From contig NZ_JACIYP010000021.1 of assembly GCF_014359905.1 (NCBI RefSeq), forward strand, positions 1 to 61,406: 61,406 nucleotides of DNA, in the 5' to 3' direction. Positions 16,549 to 26,300 of the stretch are shown piece after piece (the stretch's first letter is position 1; each line of letters opens with the position of its first letter). The DNA comes from Hoeflea sp. Its GTDB lineage: Bacteria; Pseudomonadota; Alphaproteobacteria; Rhizobiales; Rhizobiaceae. The notes under the pieces are model-generated. The model was not told the DNA's origin. It searched no databases and saw only the letters and a program-made list of their open reading frames with translations. The position numbers and the translations under genes are program-made.

Positions 16549-17544
16549 TCAGAGCTTCTGGTTGGTGCGCGCCAGCCGGCGTTCCCAGGCGAGCGCGCTG
16601 CCGACGATCTGGTCGAGATCGTCGAGCTTCGGCGTCCAGTCGAGCACCATGCGGGCGCGGCTCGAATCGGCGACTGACGTGACGATGTCGCCCGGCCGGC
16701 GCTGCCCGATGCGGATCTCGAAATCGCGCCCGCTCAGCCGCTGCACCGAATCGAGCACTTCGCGCACGGTGTAGCCGCGACCATAGCCGCAATTGGCGAT
16801 GATGCTCTGCCCGCCCGAGCGCAGATAGGTGAGCGCGTTCACATGGGCGGCGACCAGATCGGTGACATGGATGAAATCGCGCACGCAGGTGCCGTCGCGG
16901 GTCGGATAATCGGCGCCGAACACCTCGATGCCGTCGCGCTTGCCCATCGCCGCTTCGGTGGCGACCTTGATCAGGTTGGCCGCACCCCGGGTGGATTGCC
17001 CGGTGCGGCCCTTCGGATCGGCGCCGGAGACATTGAAATAGCGCAGCGCGGCGTAGCGGAAGTCATGGGCGGCGGCCGCATCGGCGAGCATGCGCTCGGT
17101 CATCAGCTTGGAAAGGCCATAGGGCGATTCCGGCAGGGTCGGCGCGGCCTCCGAAACCGAACTGTCGCTGGCCGGGCTGCCATAGACGGCCGCCGTGGAG
17201 GAGAAGACGAACTTGTCGACGCCGTTCTCGATCGCGGTGCGGATCAGGGCCAGGGAATTGGCGGTGTTGTTCTGGTAATAGCCGAGCGGGTCGGCCAGGG
17301 ATTCGGGCACCGAGATCGATCCGGCGAAATGGATGACCGCCTTGACGCCGTTGGATGCGATGATGTCGGCCACCGTGCCGGTGTCGGCGATGTCGGCGCG
17401 GATCAGCCTGGCCTCCGGCGCCACGGCCCATTCAAACCCGGTGGACAGACGGTCGATGACGACGACCTCTTCGCCGGCATCGAGCAGCGCCCAGACCATG
17501 TGGCTGCCGATATATCCTGCTCCGCCCGTCACCAGAACCGTCAT
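16549..17544 (-). CDS. galE: UDP-glucose 4-epimerase
   Basis: 331 residues from the ATG at 17544, preceded by AAGGGG. An extended short-chain dehydrogenase: NAD-binding VTGGAGYIGSH at 5-15, the catalytic Ser at 115-116 (FSSTAAVYG), and the Tyr142-x3-Lys146 pair in SPYGLSK. C-terminal motifs RDFIHVTDLVAAHV and RRPGDIV fit GalE. It interconverts UDP-glucose and UDP-galactose for polysaccharide and lipopolysaccharide synthesis. The neighbours give no operon context; it is followed downstream by the unassigned stretch near 16.5 kb. Confidence 0.93.
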   Translation of the reverse strand: MTVLVTGGAGYIGSHMVWALLDAGEEVVVIDRLSTGFEWAVAPEARLIRADIADTGTVADIIASNGVKAVIHFAGSISVPESLADPLGYYQNNTANSLALIRTAIENGVDKFVFSSTAAVYGSPASDSSVSEAAPTLPESPYGLSKLMTERMLADAAAAHDFRYAALRYFNVSGADPKGRTGQSTRGAANLIKVATEAAMGKRDGIEVFGADYPTRDGTCVRDFIHVTDLVAAHVNALTYLRSGGQSIIANCGYGRGYTVREVLDSVQRLSGRDFEIRIGQRRPGDIVTSVADSSRARMVLDWTPKLDDLDQIVGSALAWERRLARTNQKL

Positions 17545-17643
17545 GCCAACCCCTTGATGGTGCTTCCACCACCGCAGGATGAACCTCAAGGATCAAGAAA
17601 CCGTGAATCGCCTCTGTGCCGCTCCCGGCGCAGGAGACGCCGA

Positions 17644-18810
17644 TCACAACGCGGAAATATAGGTCGCGAGCCGGCCGGCCGCTTCCTCGACATGGTCGAG
17701 ACGGCGCAGGAAACAGGCGCGCAGGAAGCTCGATCCGCCGGCGCCGAACGCCGTGCCGGGGGCGAGGCCGACGCCCGCGCGGTCGACGATGTCGATCGCA
17801 GCTGAGCGCGTGTCGGTGACGCCGTCGATACGGAAGAAGGCATAGAACGCGCCGTCGGGCTTCTGGGTGACGACGCGGTTGGTGCCGGTCAGGGCATCGC
17901 AGAACAGATCCCGCGCGAGCGTCGCCTTGGCCACCTGGGCTTCGACATGGGCCTCACCCTGTTCGAGTGCCGCCACTGCGCCCTTCTGCATGAACTGGGC
18001 GACGCCCGAGGTCTGATATTGCACGCTGTTTTCCAGCACCTGGATGATCGAGGGCGGCGCCACGATCCAGCCGACCCGCCAGCCGGTCATCGACCAGTTC
18101 TTGGAAAAGGTGTTGACGAAGATGATCCGGTCGGTGTCGTCCATGATGTCGAGGAACGACGGCGCGCGGCCGCCTGCATAGAAAAAGCGGCTGTAGATCT
18201 CGTCGGCGATGATCCAGAGACCGTGCTTGCGCGCCAGATCGAGAATCGCTGCCAGATCCTGGCGCGTCGCGGTCCAGCCGGTGGGGTTGGAGGGCGAGTT
18301 GATGAACAGCGCCCGGGTCTTGGGCGTGATGGCGTGGGCGATCCGGTCGGGATCGATGCTCCAGCTTCCATTGGCGTAATCGAGCGTCGCAGGCACGGCG
18401 ACGCCGCCCGACATTCCGAGCGCCGCGGCGAAATTCGGCCAGGCAGGCGTGATCTGGATGACTTCGTCGCCCGGATCCGTGACGGCCTCGATGGCGATCT
18501 TGATCGCCTGCATGCCCGATCCAGTGACGCAGAACGCGTCAAGCGGCAGGGTGCGGCCGAAATGACGGGCATGGTAATCGGCGAGCGCCTGCCTGAGTTC
18601 GGGAATGCCGCGCTGCCAGGTGTAGAAGGTCTCGCCCGCCATCAAGGCGTCGGCGGAAGAGCGGCTGATGAAATCGGGCGTCGGCTCGTCGCCCTCCCCG
18701 GCCCAGAGCGGGATCAGGCCCGGCTTGAGGCGGCCGTGATTGACCACGGCGACGATGCCGCTTTCGGGGGCTTGGATGGCGCGGCGGCTGAGGCTGTCGA
18801 ACTGTTTCAT
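17644..18810 (-). CDS. Class I/II pyridoxal-phosphate aminotransferase
   Basis: 388 residues from the ATG at 18810 with GGAG upstream. Fold type I: FINSPSNPTGW at about 169-179, IADEIYSRFFY at 201-211, Schiff-base Lys237 in NTFSKNWSMTGWRVGW, and the carboxylate-binding Arg in FLRACFLR. The pattern fits aspartate/aromatic-type aminotransferases of subgroup I-gamma. The specific substrate cannot be fixed from sequence. It is transcribed in the same direction as galE, about 100 bases upstream of it, and may share a transcript. Confidence 0.9.
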   Translation of the reverse strand: MKQFDSLSRRAIQAPESGIVAVVNHGRLKPGLIPLWAGEGDEPTPDFISRSSADALMAGETFYTWQRGIPELRQALADYHARHFGRTLPLDAFCVTGSGMQAIKIAIEAVTDPGDEVIQITPAWPNFAAALGMSGGVAVPATLDYANGSWSIDPDRIAHAITPKTRALFINSPSNPTGWTATRQDLAAILDLARKHGLWIIADEIYSRFFYAGGRAPSFLDIMDDTDRIIFVNTFSKNWSMTGWRVGWIVAPPSIIQVLENSVQYQTSGVAQFMQKGAVAALEQGEAHVEAQVAKATLARDLFCDALTGTNRVVTQKPDGAFYAFFRIDGVTDTRSAAIDIVDRAGVGLAPGTAFGAGGSSFLRACFLRRLDHVEEAAGRLATYISAL

Positions 18811-18987
18811 GGCAAACTCCGTTTGCCTCTCATAGCTGCTCCCGCCGGAGATCGCATCAGCCCGGACGTCATGAATGCATGCATTTTTGTGATGCGATCG
18901 AGGCATGAAAGCGGGCAAAGCCCCGGCGTGGGCTCCGGGGTTTCGTTCCGATCGCCCGGAGGCAATGACCGGCAGCGGATCAGGATC

Positions 18988-19401
18988 TCATTTCTTCAGG
19001 AGATCGCGGATCTCGGTGAGCAGAGCGATATCCGCAGGGGGTGCTACGGGCTCTTCCGGAGAGGCCTGTTCCTTGACGCGGATCGAGTTGACCGCCTTGA
19101 CCATCAGGAAGATGATCCAGGCCAGGATCAGGAAATTGATCAGCACCGTCAGGAAATTGCCATAGGCGAGCACGGCGCCCTGCTCCCTGGCAGCATCCAG
19201 CGTTGTCGCGGTCACACCGCCTGCCAGCGGAATGAAAAAATTGGAAAAGTCGATGCCGCCGAAAATGGCGCCGACGATCGGCATGATCACGTCATCAACC
19301 AGCGATGATACGATCAGGCCGAATGCGCCACCGATGATGACGCCGACGGCAAGGTCCATGACATTGCCCTTGGCGATGAACGCCTTGAATTCATTCAGCA
19401 T
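18988..19401 (-). CDS. mscL: Large-conductance mechanosensitive channel MscL
   Basis: 137 residues from the ATG at 19401 (GGAG nine bases upstream; a TTG two codons earlier is possible). The amphipathic N-terminus [27 protein letters not shown] leads into TM1, followed by a periplasmic loop and TM2 ([22 protein letters not shown] in the sequence), then a cytoplasmic helix ending [11 protein letters not shown]. It forms a homopentameric pore in the inner membrane that opens at high tension during osmotic downshock. Single-gene unit, divergent from the large kinase gene. Confidence 0.96.
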   Translation of the reverse strand: MLNEFKAFIAKGNVMDLAVGVIIGGAFGLIVSSLVDDVIMPIVGAIFGGIDFSNFFIPLAGGVTATTLDAAREQGAVLAYGNFLTVLINFLILAWIIFLMVKAVNSIRVKEQASPEEPVAPPADIALLTEIRDLLKK

Positions 19402-19631
19402 GTTCAATCACTCCATTGGCGCGCGTTGTCCCTCTTCCAAACGCCGCCCGGGCCCGCGCCTCGCCCCGCCTGCATTGGATTTTTCTACCATAATTGGCCG
19501 TTCAGGAAACCGGCATTTTCCGGGTCCCATCCGATTGCAAACGGCCGGGCTTGCTGGACCAAAGGCTGCCTTGTTTGGCTGGTGTATCGGTCTATGCTGC
19601 GGACTGGAGGATTGGTGGGGAGCACGAACCA

Positions 19632-22600
19632 ATGATGCCCGGCTGGCTGGTGTTTGGATCAGCCCTTTTTTATCTGCTGATGCTGTTCGCGATCGCGACC
19701 TATGGTGACCGCTCGGCGCGGCAGCGGCGGCGGCGGACCGCGGGACGTCCCATCATCTATTCGCTGAGCCTGGCGATCTACTGTACCTCATGGACCTATT
19801 TCGGCGGCGTCGGGCTCGCCGCGTCGCGCGGGCTCGAATTCACCGCCATCTATATCGGCCCGATCCTGATGTTCACGCTCGGCATGCCGATCCTCAGGCG
19901 CATCGTGACACTGGCCAAGGCAGAGAAGCTCACCTCGATCGCCGATTTCATGGCGGCCCGCTACGGCAAGAGCCCGATGGTGGCGGCCCTTGTCGCCCTG
20001 ATCGCGGTGATTGGCAGCATTCCCTATATCGCGCTGCAGCTCAAGGCAGTCTCGTCCTCGGTGGCGGTGATGGTGGATGTCGAGCAGCTCAACCGGGTCA
20101 CCGAAACCTTCTTCCTGTCCGACATCTCCTTCTTCGTGACGCTGGTGCTGGCGGCCTTCGCAGCCATTTTCGGCACCCGTCACACCGATGCGACCGAACA
20201 CCAGGACGGCCTGATCCTCGCGATCGCAATGGAATCGCTGGTCAAGCTTCTGGCCTTTACGCTGATAGGGCTGTCGGTGATGTTCATCATGTATGACGGC
20301 CCCTGGGATCTGATCAATGCGGCAGTCGCCAATGCCGATGTGATGACCGCGCTCACCTATGAAACGCCGCCCCTGCGCTGGGCCTTGCTGATCGTGCTCT
20401 CCGCCTTTGCCATCATCCTGCTGCCGCGCCAGTTCCATGTGGCGGTGGTGGAGAACCGGACGCCCGGCGAATTGCGGCTGGCGGGATGGCTGCTGCCGCT
20501 TTACCTCATCGCCATCAACATCTTTGTGCTTCCGGTGGCGATCGCGGGCGTGCTGCAATTCGGATCCGGCGGGGCAAGCGATCTCTTCGTGCTCGCCCTT
20601 CCGATGACCAACGACATGCCGATCGTGGCGCTGCTCACCTTCATCGGCGGCTTTTCGGCAGCCACCGCGATGGTCATCGTCGCCTCGGTGGCCGTGGCCA
20701 TCATGGTGTCCAACGACATCATCGTTCCGGTGGTGCTGCGGCGGCGCAACAGGCGCGGCCTCAGCGGCGATTTCTCCGGCCTGATCCTGACGATCCGGCG
20801 GACCGCGATCGTCGGCATCCTGCTTCTGGGCTTTGCCTACTACCGCGCCGCCGACATCAATGCCGGTCTTGCCTCGATCGGCCTGTTGTCCTTTGCGGCC
20901 ATCGCACAGCTGGCGCCGGCCTTTTTCGGCGGCCTGTTCTGGCGGCAGGCCAATGCCCGCGGCGCGGTGGCGGGCCTTTCTTGCGGGATCGCCATCTGGG
21001 GCTACATGCTGATGGTCCCCAGTCTCGGCGGCCCGGACAACAGCCATATCGCTGCGGCCATCCTCGATTTCATGATACCGGGCACACAGAGCTTCACCGG
21101 CGCGGGTTCGGATCCGCTGTTCAACGCCGTGGTGCTGAGCCTGATCGCCAATTGCTCGGCCTATGTGATCGGATCGCTGTCGCGTCGGCCCAAGTCCATC
21201 GAGCGGATCCAGGCTGCCATGTTCATCCCGGAAAGCCGCAGGCTCACCACGTCCAGCCGGAGCTGGAAAACCAAGGTCACCGTGGCGGACCTCAAGCAGA
21301 CCATCAGCCGCTATCTCGGCCATGAACGGACGGAGCGCTCGTTTCACTCGCATGAACGCGCCATCGGGCGCTGGATCAACGCCGATGATCCCGCCGACAT
21401 GGGGCTGTTGCGGTTTGCCGAGCAATTGCTGGGCAGCGCCATCGGGTCGGCCTCGGCGCGGCTGGTGCTCTCGCTGCTGTTCGAACGGGCAGACGACATC
21501 CCCGGCGACACCGCAAGGCTGCTCGATGAGGCCTCGGAGGCGCTGCAGTACAACCGCGATCTGCTGCAGACGGCGCTGGGGCAGATGAACCAGGGCATCA
21601 CCGTGTTCGACAGCACCAACCGGCTGACTGTCTGGAACAAGCGCTTCCGCTCCTTGCTGGAGCTGCCCGAACATGTGGGTCAGGTCGGATTTCCGCTCGA
21701 AAGCATCATAGCGATGCTGGTCGAACGCGGCGACATCCAGGCTGGCGAAGAGCAGGATGTGGTCGACCGTTTCATGGTCATGGACACGGCCTTTTCGCTG
21801 ACCATCGGACCGGAAAAACGCATCATCGAGATCCGCTCGAACCCGATGCCCGACAGCGGCATCGTGACCACCTATGCCGACATCACCGAGCGGGTCGCGG
21901 CCGACATGGCGCTCAAGCAAGCCAACGAGACGCTCGAACAAAGGGTCACCAAGCGGACCGCGGAACTGACGCGGGTCAACCGCGAGCTGGAAAAGGCGCA
22001 GCTGACGGCGGAAGAAGCCAATATCGGCAAGACACGGTTCCTGGCGGCCGCCGGGCACGACATCCTGCAGCCGCTCAACGCCGCGCGGCTCTATTCCTCC
22101 ACGCTGGTGGAGCGGCTTGGCAATTCGCCCAACCAGAAGCTGGTGCAGAACATCGATTCGTCGCTTGAATCGGTCGAGGCCATCCTGGGCGCGGTTCTCG
22201 ATATCTCGCGACTCGACACCGGCGCCATGAAACCTCAGCTCGCGAGTTTCCCGCTCAATGATCTGTTGCAACGGGTGGTGACCGATTTCGCCCCGGTGGC
22301 GCGGGAGAAGAACCTCAGGTTCACGGTGATGCCGACCAGCGTTCATGTCCGGTCCGATCCAAATCTTCTGCGCCGGCTGGTGCAGAACCTGGTGTCCAAC
22401 GCCATCAAATACACCCGCGAAGGCCGGGTGCTGGTGGGTGTGCGGCGGCGCGGCGACAAGGTTATCATTCAGGTCATCGACACCGGAATCGGCATTCCCT
22501 CGACCAAGTTCCGCACCGTGTTCCGCGAGTTTGCCCGGCTCGAGGAGGGCGCGCGCACCGCATCCGGACTGGGTCTCGGGCTATCTATCGTTGACCGTAT

Positions 22601-23132
22601 CGCGCGGGTGCTCAAGCATTCTGTCGATATCTCTTCGCAGTCGGGAAAGGGCACCGAGTTCAGGGTGGAATTGCCGCTTGAAACCAATATCAAGCGCATC
22701 CAGGCACACCCCAAGCGCACCGCGGCGGATCAGGCCAACACCAATCTGAAGGGGTTGCGGGTCCTCTGCATCGACAATGAACCCAAGATCCTGGAGGGCA
22801 TGACGCTGCTTCTGAGCGGCTGGGGCTGCACGGTGCTGGCCTCGGGCTCGCTCACCGAGAGCCTCAGGATCGCCGAGACCGAGGATGCGCCCGACGTGAT
22901 CTTCGCCGATTATCACCTCGACGACGGCACCGGGCTCGAGACCATCGTGGCGCTGCGCGCCCTGTGGAAGATGGATATCCCGGCCCTGCTGGTCACCGCC
23001 GACCGGACGCCGGAGGTGCGCGGCGCCGCCGAAGCCGACCGCATCGCGGTCCAGAACAAGCCGATCAAGCCAGCCGCGCTTCGCGCCTTCCTCAACCAGG
23101 TGACGGTGACGCGGCGCACCGCCGCCGAGTAG
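19632..23132 (+). CDS. Hybrid sensor kinase with sodium/solute symporter domain
   Basis: 1166 residues from the ATG at 19632. Residues about 5-520 form a multi-helix sodium:solute symporter (PutP-like) domain. A PAS-like region follows (about 640-770), then a coiled coil, a HisKA dimerisation domain with His809 in AAAGHDILQPLNAARLYSS, a HATPase_c domain (NLVSNAIKYTREG, DTGIGIP, GLGLGLSI), and a C-terminal receiver with Asp1093 in FADYHLDDGTG. The architecture is that of the CbrA-like and NahK-like kinases, proposed to couple nutrient transport or recognition to phosphorelay. It converges on a LuxR-type regulator gene whose stop is 2-3 bases away, its likely partner. Confidence 0.92.
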   Translation: MMPGWLVFGSALFYLLMLFAIATYGDRSARQRRRRTAGRPIIYSLSLAIYCTSWTYFGGVGLAASRGLEFTAIYIGPILMFTLGMPILRRIVTLAKAEKLTSIADFMAARYGKSPMVAALVALIAVIGSIPYIALQLKAVSSSVAVMVDVEQLNRVTETFFLSDISFFVTLVLAAFAAIFGTRHTDATEHQDGLILAIAMESLVKLLAFTLIGLSVMFIMYDGPWDLINAAVANADVMTALTYETPPLRWALLIVLSAFAIILLPRQFHVAVVENRTPGELRLAGWLLPLYLIAINIFVLPVAIAGVLQFGSGGASDLFVLALPMTNDMPIVALLTFIGGFSAATAMVIVASVAVAIMVSNDIIVPVVLRRRNRRGLSGDFSGLILTIRRTAIVGILLLGFAYYRAADINAGLASIGLLSFAAIAQLAPAFFGGLFWRQANARGAVAGLSCGIAIWGYMLMVPSLGGPDNSHIAAAILDFMIPGTQSFTGAGSDPLFNAVVLSLIANCSAYVIGSLSRRPKSIERIQAAMFIPESRRLTTSSRSWKTKVTVADLKQTISRYLGHERTERSFHSHERAIGRWINADDPADMGLLRFAEQLLGSAIGSASARLVLSLLFERADDIPGDTARLLDEASEALQYNRDLLQTALGQMNQGITVFDSTNRLTVWNKRFRSLLELPEHVGQVGFPLESIIAMLVERGDIQAGEEQDVVDRFMVMDTAFSLTIGPEKRIIEIRSNPMPDSGIVTTYADITERVAADMALKQANETLEQRVTKRTAELTRVNRELEKAQLTAEEANIGKTRFLAAAGHDILQPLNAARLYSSTLVERLGNSPNQKLVQNIDSSLESVEAILGAVLDISRLDTGAMKPQLASFPLNDLLQRVVTDFAPVAREKNLRFTVMPTSVHVRSDPNLLRRLVQNLVSNAIKYTREGRVLVGVRRRGDKVIIQVIDTGIGIPSTKFRTVFREFARLEEGARTASGLGLGLSIVDRIARVLKHSVDISSQSGKGTEFRVELPLETNIKRIQAHPKRTAADQANTNLKGLRVLCIDNEPKILEGMTLLLSGWGCTVLASGSLTESLRIAETEDAPDVIFADYHLDDGTGLETIVALRALWKMDIPALLVTADRTPEVRGAAEADRIAVQNKPIKPAALRAFLNQVTVTRRTAAE

Positions 23133-23134
23133 GA

Positions 23135-23791
23135 TCAGTCGGTCTGATTGAGGACTTCCGCGCCGATCTTGGAAAGATGGATGACCGCCTGGGTGCGGCT
23201 GTCGACGCCAAGTTTCTGCAGCACCGCCGAGACATGCGCCTTGATGGTGGCTTCGGACACGCTGAGCTCATAGGCGATCTGCTTGTTGAGCAGACCCTCC
23301 GCCAGCATCCCCAGCACCCGGCCCTGTTGCGGCGTCAGGGTCTGGATGCGGGCAATCAGGTTCGCGATTTCCGGATCGTGCTCCGATCCGAGATCGACAT
23401 CGGGCGGGGTCCAGATGCCACCGTCAAGCACCGTGCGCACGCCCTGGCGGATCTCATCGATGCTGGCGGATTTGGAGATGAAACCCGAGGCGCCCAGTTC
23501 AAGCGCGCGACGCATGGTCGGCGGATCGTCGGAGGCCGACACCACCACCACCGGCAGGCTGGAAAATTCGGCTCGGAACGCAATCAGCCCGGACAGGCCG
23601 GACACGCCCGGCATGGTCAGATCCAAAAGAATCAGATCGGCCTCCGGGTGATCGCCGGCTTTCTTGCGTGCGCTCACCAGATCACCGGCTTCCAGAATCG
23701 CGATGTTGCCGCCGATTCCTTCCAGGGCCTGACGCATTGCCCCCCGGAACAATGGATGATCGTCCGCTATGATGAATGTCAATGGCGCCAT
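23135..23791 (-). CDS. LuxR/NarL-type response regulator
   Basis: 218 residues. Receiver domain with the acidic pair in IIADDHPLF, phosphoacceptor Asp57 in LLDLTMPG, and Lys in FISKSAS. The C-terminal LuxR helix-turn-helix is at about 148-212 (LTPQQGRVLGMLAEGLLNKQIA, then VSEATIKAHVSAVLQKLGV). It is a transcription regulator activated by phosphorylation. Its gene is tail-to-tail with the symporter-kinase, an arrangement repeatedly seen for this kinase type in alphaproteobacteria, so a phosphorelay between them is a reasonable inference. Confidence 0.93.
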   Translation of the reverse strand: MAPLTFIIADDHPLFRGAMRQALEGIGGNIAILEAGDLVSARKKAGDHPEADLILLDLTMPGVSGLSGLIAFRAEFSSLPVVVVSASDDPPTMRRALELGASGFISKSASIDEIRQGVRTVLDGGIWTPPDVDLGSEHDPEIANLIARIQTLTPQQGRVLGMLAEGLLNKQIAYELSVSEATIKAHVSAVLQKLGVDSRTQAVIHLSKIGAEVLNQTD

Positions 23792-23859
23792 GCACTCTCC
23801 CCCTCCCGGTCGCGCTGCCGCGGCGAATCCGGTCTAAGACGCGGATTCCAAAACGCACT

Positions 23860-24168
23860 TTAGCGGCGCGCCATGCGTTCGCGCAAGAGCGGCAGACGGA
23901 TGATGAACCAGACAGCGGTCCAGAGATTGCCCAGGACGGGTATCGGCAGGATCCAGAGCAGGGCATGAAGCGGCCGGGGTTCGAAAAACCATATGACCAG
24001 AGCCGAGAGCAAAAAGCCGAGATAGAGGTCGGCCAGGGTCACCAGCCCCCATGGCTCGGAGAACAGCCAGTTTCCGGCCTCGAAAAATGATCCATCAGCC
24101 ACGGCGACGATGATCAGGGCGCCGAGCCCGAGCGTTGCCACGGCAATGACGGCTTGCAGAAGCTTCAT
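23860..24168 (-). CDS. Small membrane protein (DUF1475-like)
   Basis: 102 residues from the ATG at 24168, with AGGAAGG upstream. Three hydrophobic segments are visible: an N-terminal helix (LLQAVIAVATLGLGALIIVAV), a middle one (LADLYLGFLLSALVIWFF) and a third (LLWILPIPVLGNLWTAVWFI). The conserved-looking FSEPWGLVTLADLYLGF and EPRP loop resemble DUF1475-type proteins. Inner-membrane protein of unknown function, transcribed alone. Confidence 0.7.
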   Translation of the reverse strand: MKLLQAVIAVATLGLGALIIVAVADGSFFEAGNWLFSEPWGLVTLADLYLGFLLSALVIWFFEPRPLHALLWILPIPVLGNLWTAVWFIIRLPLLRERMARR

Positions 24169-24304
24169 GACAATCCTTCCTGTGTCCTTCCCGCACGACA
24201 TGGCGCCCCGGGCCCGGGATCATACGCAACCCTTGGCCCGGCGGATGAACGGCCCAGCATGGGCGCCGCCGTCAACGGATACGGTCATAGACTCCATGGC
24301 AGTT

Positions 24305-24748
24305 TCACGTGCGATCCGGGATCGGCTGAGGCGGAATCGCCGGTTTGTCATCAAAATCCCTTTGCAGCTCTTCCACCATGCCGAAGAAGCGGCGCATCAT
24401 CTTCTCCATGGCGCCGAGGGCACGATCGAGTTCCGCTTCGTCCGGGATGTCATTCGTGCCTGAAGGGGGAGCAACAGTATCGAGCCGTTGCTCGAGAGCC
24501 GCCACGCGGGCTGAAAGGTCCGACAGGGTTTCCTCGAATGCGCGCCGCTCGTCGGCGGACAGGCGGCAGACCAGCTGGCCCGCCTTTTCCGTGCAGATCG
24601 ACATCTCGCCGGTCAGCGTATCCATGCGGATGAAGCCATTTTCGGTCTTTTCCATGGTGAAGCGGTTTGCTATCGGCTCCTGCGCGATGGCCTGGCCGGA
24701 CATCAGCAGCGCCAAAGCCGGGACGGACAGCATTGCAAAACGGGTCAT
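24305..24748 (-). CDS. Secreted hypothetical protein with coiled coil
   Basis: 147 residues from the ATG at 24748, which has AGGAG upstream. A signal peptide is evident (MTRFAMLSVPALALLMSGQA, cleavage near AIA-QEP), so the protein is periplasmic. The mature part has a short beta region with two cysteines (MSICTEKAGQLVCRL) that could form a disulfide, then a coiled coil (residues about 75-92) and an acidic helical tail. No known function. Divergent from the DUF952 gene, about 125 bases between. Confidence 0.7.
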   Translation of the reverse strand: MTRFAMLSVPALALLMSGQAIAQEPIANRFTMEKTENGFIRMDTLTGEMSICTEKAGQLVCRLSADERRAFEETLSDLSARVAALEQRLDTVAPPSGTNDIPDEAELDRALGAMEKMMRRFFGMVEELQRDFDDKPAIPPQPIPDRT

Positions 24749-24872
24749 GACGGTACACTCCTGTTCCTGGTTATCATGACACGCAATAACGACAGAATCG
24801 AGAACGGACCCCAAATACCGCGCGCAAGAGCCGCTTTGGGGGAATCGCAGCAGACAAGCGGGACATTCAGAC

Positions 24873-25220
24873 ATGCATGCAACAATCTACAAGATCACAC
24901 CGGAAGCGCTCTGGCGCATCGCGGAAGCTGAGGGCCGGTTTGCCGGCGCACCGGTGGATCTCAGCGACGGGTTCATTCATTTCTCCACCCGCGAGCAGGC
25001 GATTGAAACCGCTGACCGCCACTTTGGCGGCCAGGAGGGACTACTGCTGGTCGCAGTCGACGCCAGTGCACTGGGCGAGAAGCTCATCTTCGAGACTTCG
25101 CGCGGCGGCGCGCTGTTTCCGCATCTCTATGCCGAGATGCCAATGTCGGCGGTCAAATGGGTCAAACCGCTGCCGCTCGGAGCAGACGGCAAGCATGCGT
25201 TTCCGGACATGGAGCCATGA
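24873..25220 (+). CDS. DUF952 family protein
   Basis: 115 residues, full family length, with the family hallmarks VDLSDGFIHFSTREQAIETADRHF in two overlapping pieces, LLLVAVDAS, GGALFPHLYAEMPM and the closing VKWVKPLPLG. The fold resembles ADP-ribosyltransferase-like small domains, but the activity is unknown. Its stop overlaps the pyrD start (ATGA), so the two are translationally coupled. DUF952-pyrD pairing is common in alphaproteobacteria. Confidence 0.9.
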   Translation: MHATIYKITPEALWRIAEAEGRFAGAPVDLSDGFIHFSTREQAIETADRHFGGQEGLLLVAVDASALGEKLIFETSRGGALFPHLYAEMPMSAVKWVKPLPLGADGKHAFPDMEP

Positions 25221-26299
25221 GCAACCTGTTTGAGGGAATTGCCCGGCGGGCGCTGTTCACGCTTGATCCCGAAGCCGCGCACGGGCTTTCGATCAAGGCC
25301 CTGAAGAGCGCAATGGTGCCCGGGTGCCTGCCTGACCGCGATCCGCGCCTCGCGACCACCATTGCCGGTCTCACATTTCCCAATCCGCTTGGGATCGCGG
25401 CGGGCTACGACAAGAATGCGGAGGTCGCCGCTGAACTGGCGCATCTCGGCTTCGGCTTCGTCGAGGTCGGCACGCTGACCCCCCGGCCGCAATCGGGCAA
25501 TCCCAAGCCGCGGATATTCCGGCTGGTCAAGGATCATGCGGTGATCAACAGGCTGGGCTTCAACAATGAGGGTCATGCCGCCGCGCATGCCCGGATTTCC
25601 GGACGGCGGCGCGCGGGCATTCTCGGAGTCAATATCGGCGCCAACAAGGACAGCGAAGACCGGGCTGCCGACTATGTCGCAGGCATTGCCTGCTTCGCCG
25701 ACGTGGCGGATTATTTCACCGTCAACATCTCCTCGCCCAACACGCCGGGCCTGCGCAACCTGCAGACCCGGGCGGCGCTGTCGGAGCTGTTGGGCCGGGT
25801 TCTCGCCGAGCGTGACGCGAAGCCGAAACGCATCCCGGTGTTCCTCAAGATCGCTCCCGACCTGACCGAGCCCGATCTCGACGACATTGCCGCCGAATGC
25901 CTGGCGCAGAAGCTCGACGGCGTCATCGTCTCCAACACGACGCTGTCGCGCACCGGGCTTTCCGATGATCCAAAGGCGGGCGAAGCGGGTGGCCTGTCCG
26001 GGCGGCCGGTGTTCGAACGCTCGACCATCGTGCTCGCCAAGATGCGGCAGCGGCTCGGACCGGAGATGCCGCTGGTCGGCGTCGGCGGCATCGACAGCGC
26101 GGAGACGGCTGTGGAGAAGATGCGCGCAGGCGCCGATCTGGTTCAGCTCTACACCGGGTTCATCTATGGCGGCCCCCTGCTGCCGGGGCGGATCCTGCGC
26201 GGGCTGTCGCAGATCTGCGATCGCGAAAAACTGGCGCAGCCGTCTGACCTGCGCGATACCCGCACTGCGGACTACGCGACTCGGGACATTCCAGCTTAG
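25217..26299 (+). CDS. pyrD: Dihydroorotate dehydrogenase (quinone), class 2
   Basis: 360 residues. Fourth step of pyrimidine synthesis: oxidises dihydroorotate to orotate with FMN and passes electrons to quinone at the inner membrane. The N-terminal amphipathic extension (LFEGIARRALFTLDPEAAHGLS) is typical of the membrane-associated class 2 enzymes. NISSPNTPGLRNLQ with the catalytic serine is present. FMN-phosphate binding GVGGIDSAETAVEKMRAGAD and LYTGFIYGGP are intact. Starts inside the DUF952 stop codon. Confidence 0.96.
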   Translation: MSNLFEGIARRALFTLDPEAAHGLSIKALKSAMVPGCLPDRDPRLATTIAGLTFPNPLGIAAGYDKNAEVAAELAHLGFGFVEVGTLTPRPQSGNPKPRIFRLVKDHAVINRLGFNNEGHAAAHARISGRRRAGILGVNIGANKDSEDRAADYVAGIACFADVADYFTVNISSPNTPGLRNLQTRAALSELLGRVLAERDAKPKRIPVFLKIAPDLTEPDLDDIAAECLAQKLDGVIVSNTTLSRTGLSDDPKAGEAGGLSGRPVFERSTIVLAKMRQRLGPEMPLVGVGGIDSAETAVEKMRAGADLVQLYTGFIYGGPLLPGRILRGLSQICDREKLAQPSDLRDTRTADYATRDIPA

Positions 26300-26300
26300 T

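Noticed and set aside
19788..22346. Very long open frame on the minus strand (852 codons)
   Set aside because: It lies wholly antisense to the symporter-kinase. Its sequence is His/Arg/Asp-rich low-complexity, typical of a mirror frame in GC-rich coding DNA, with no domain.
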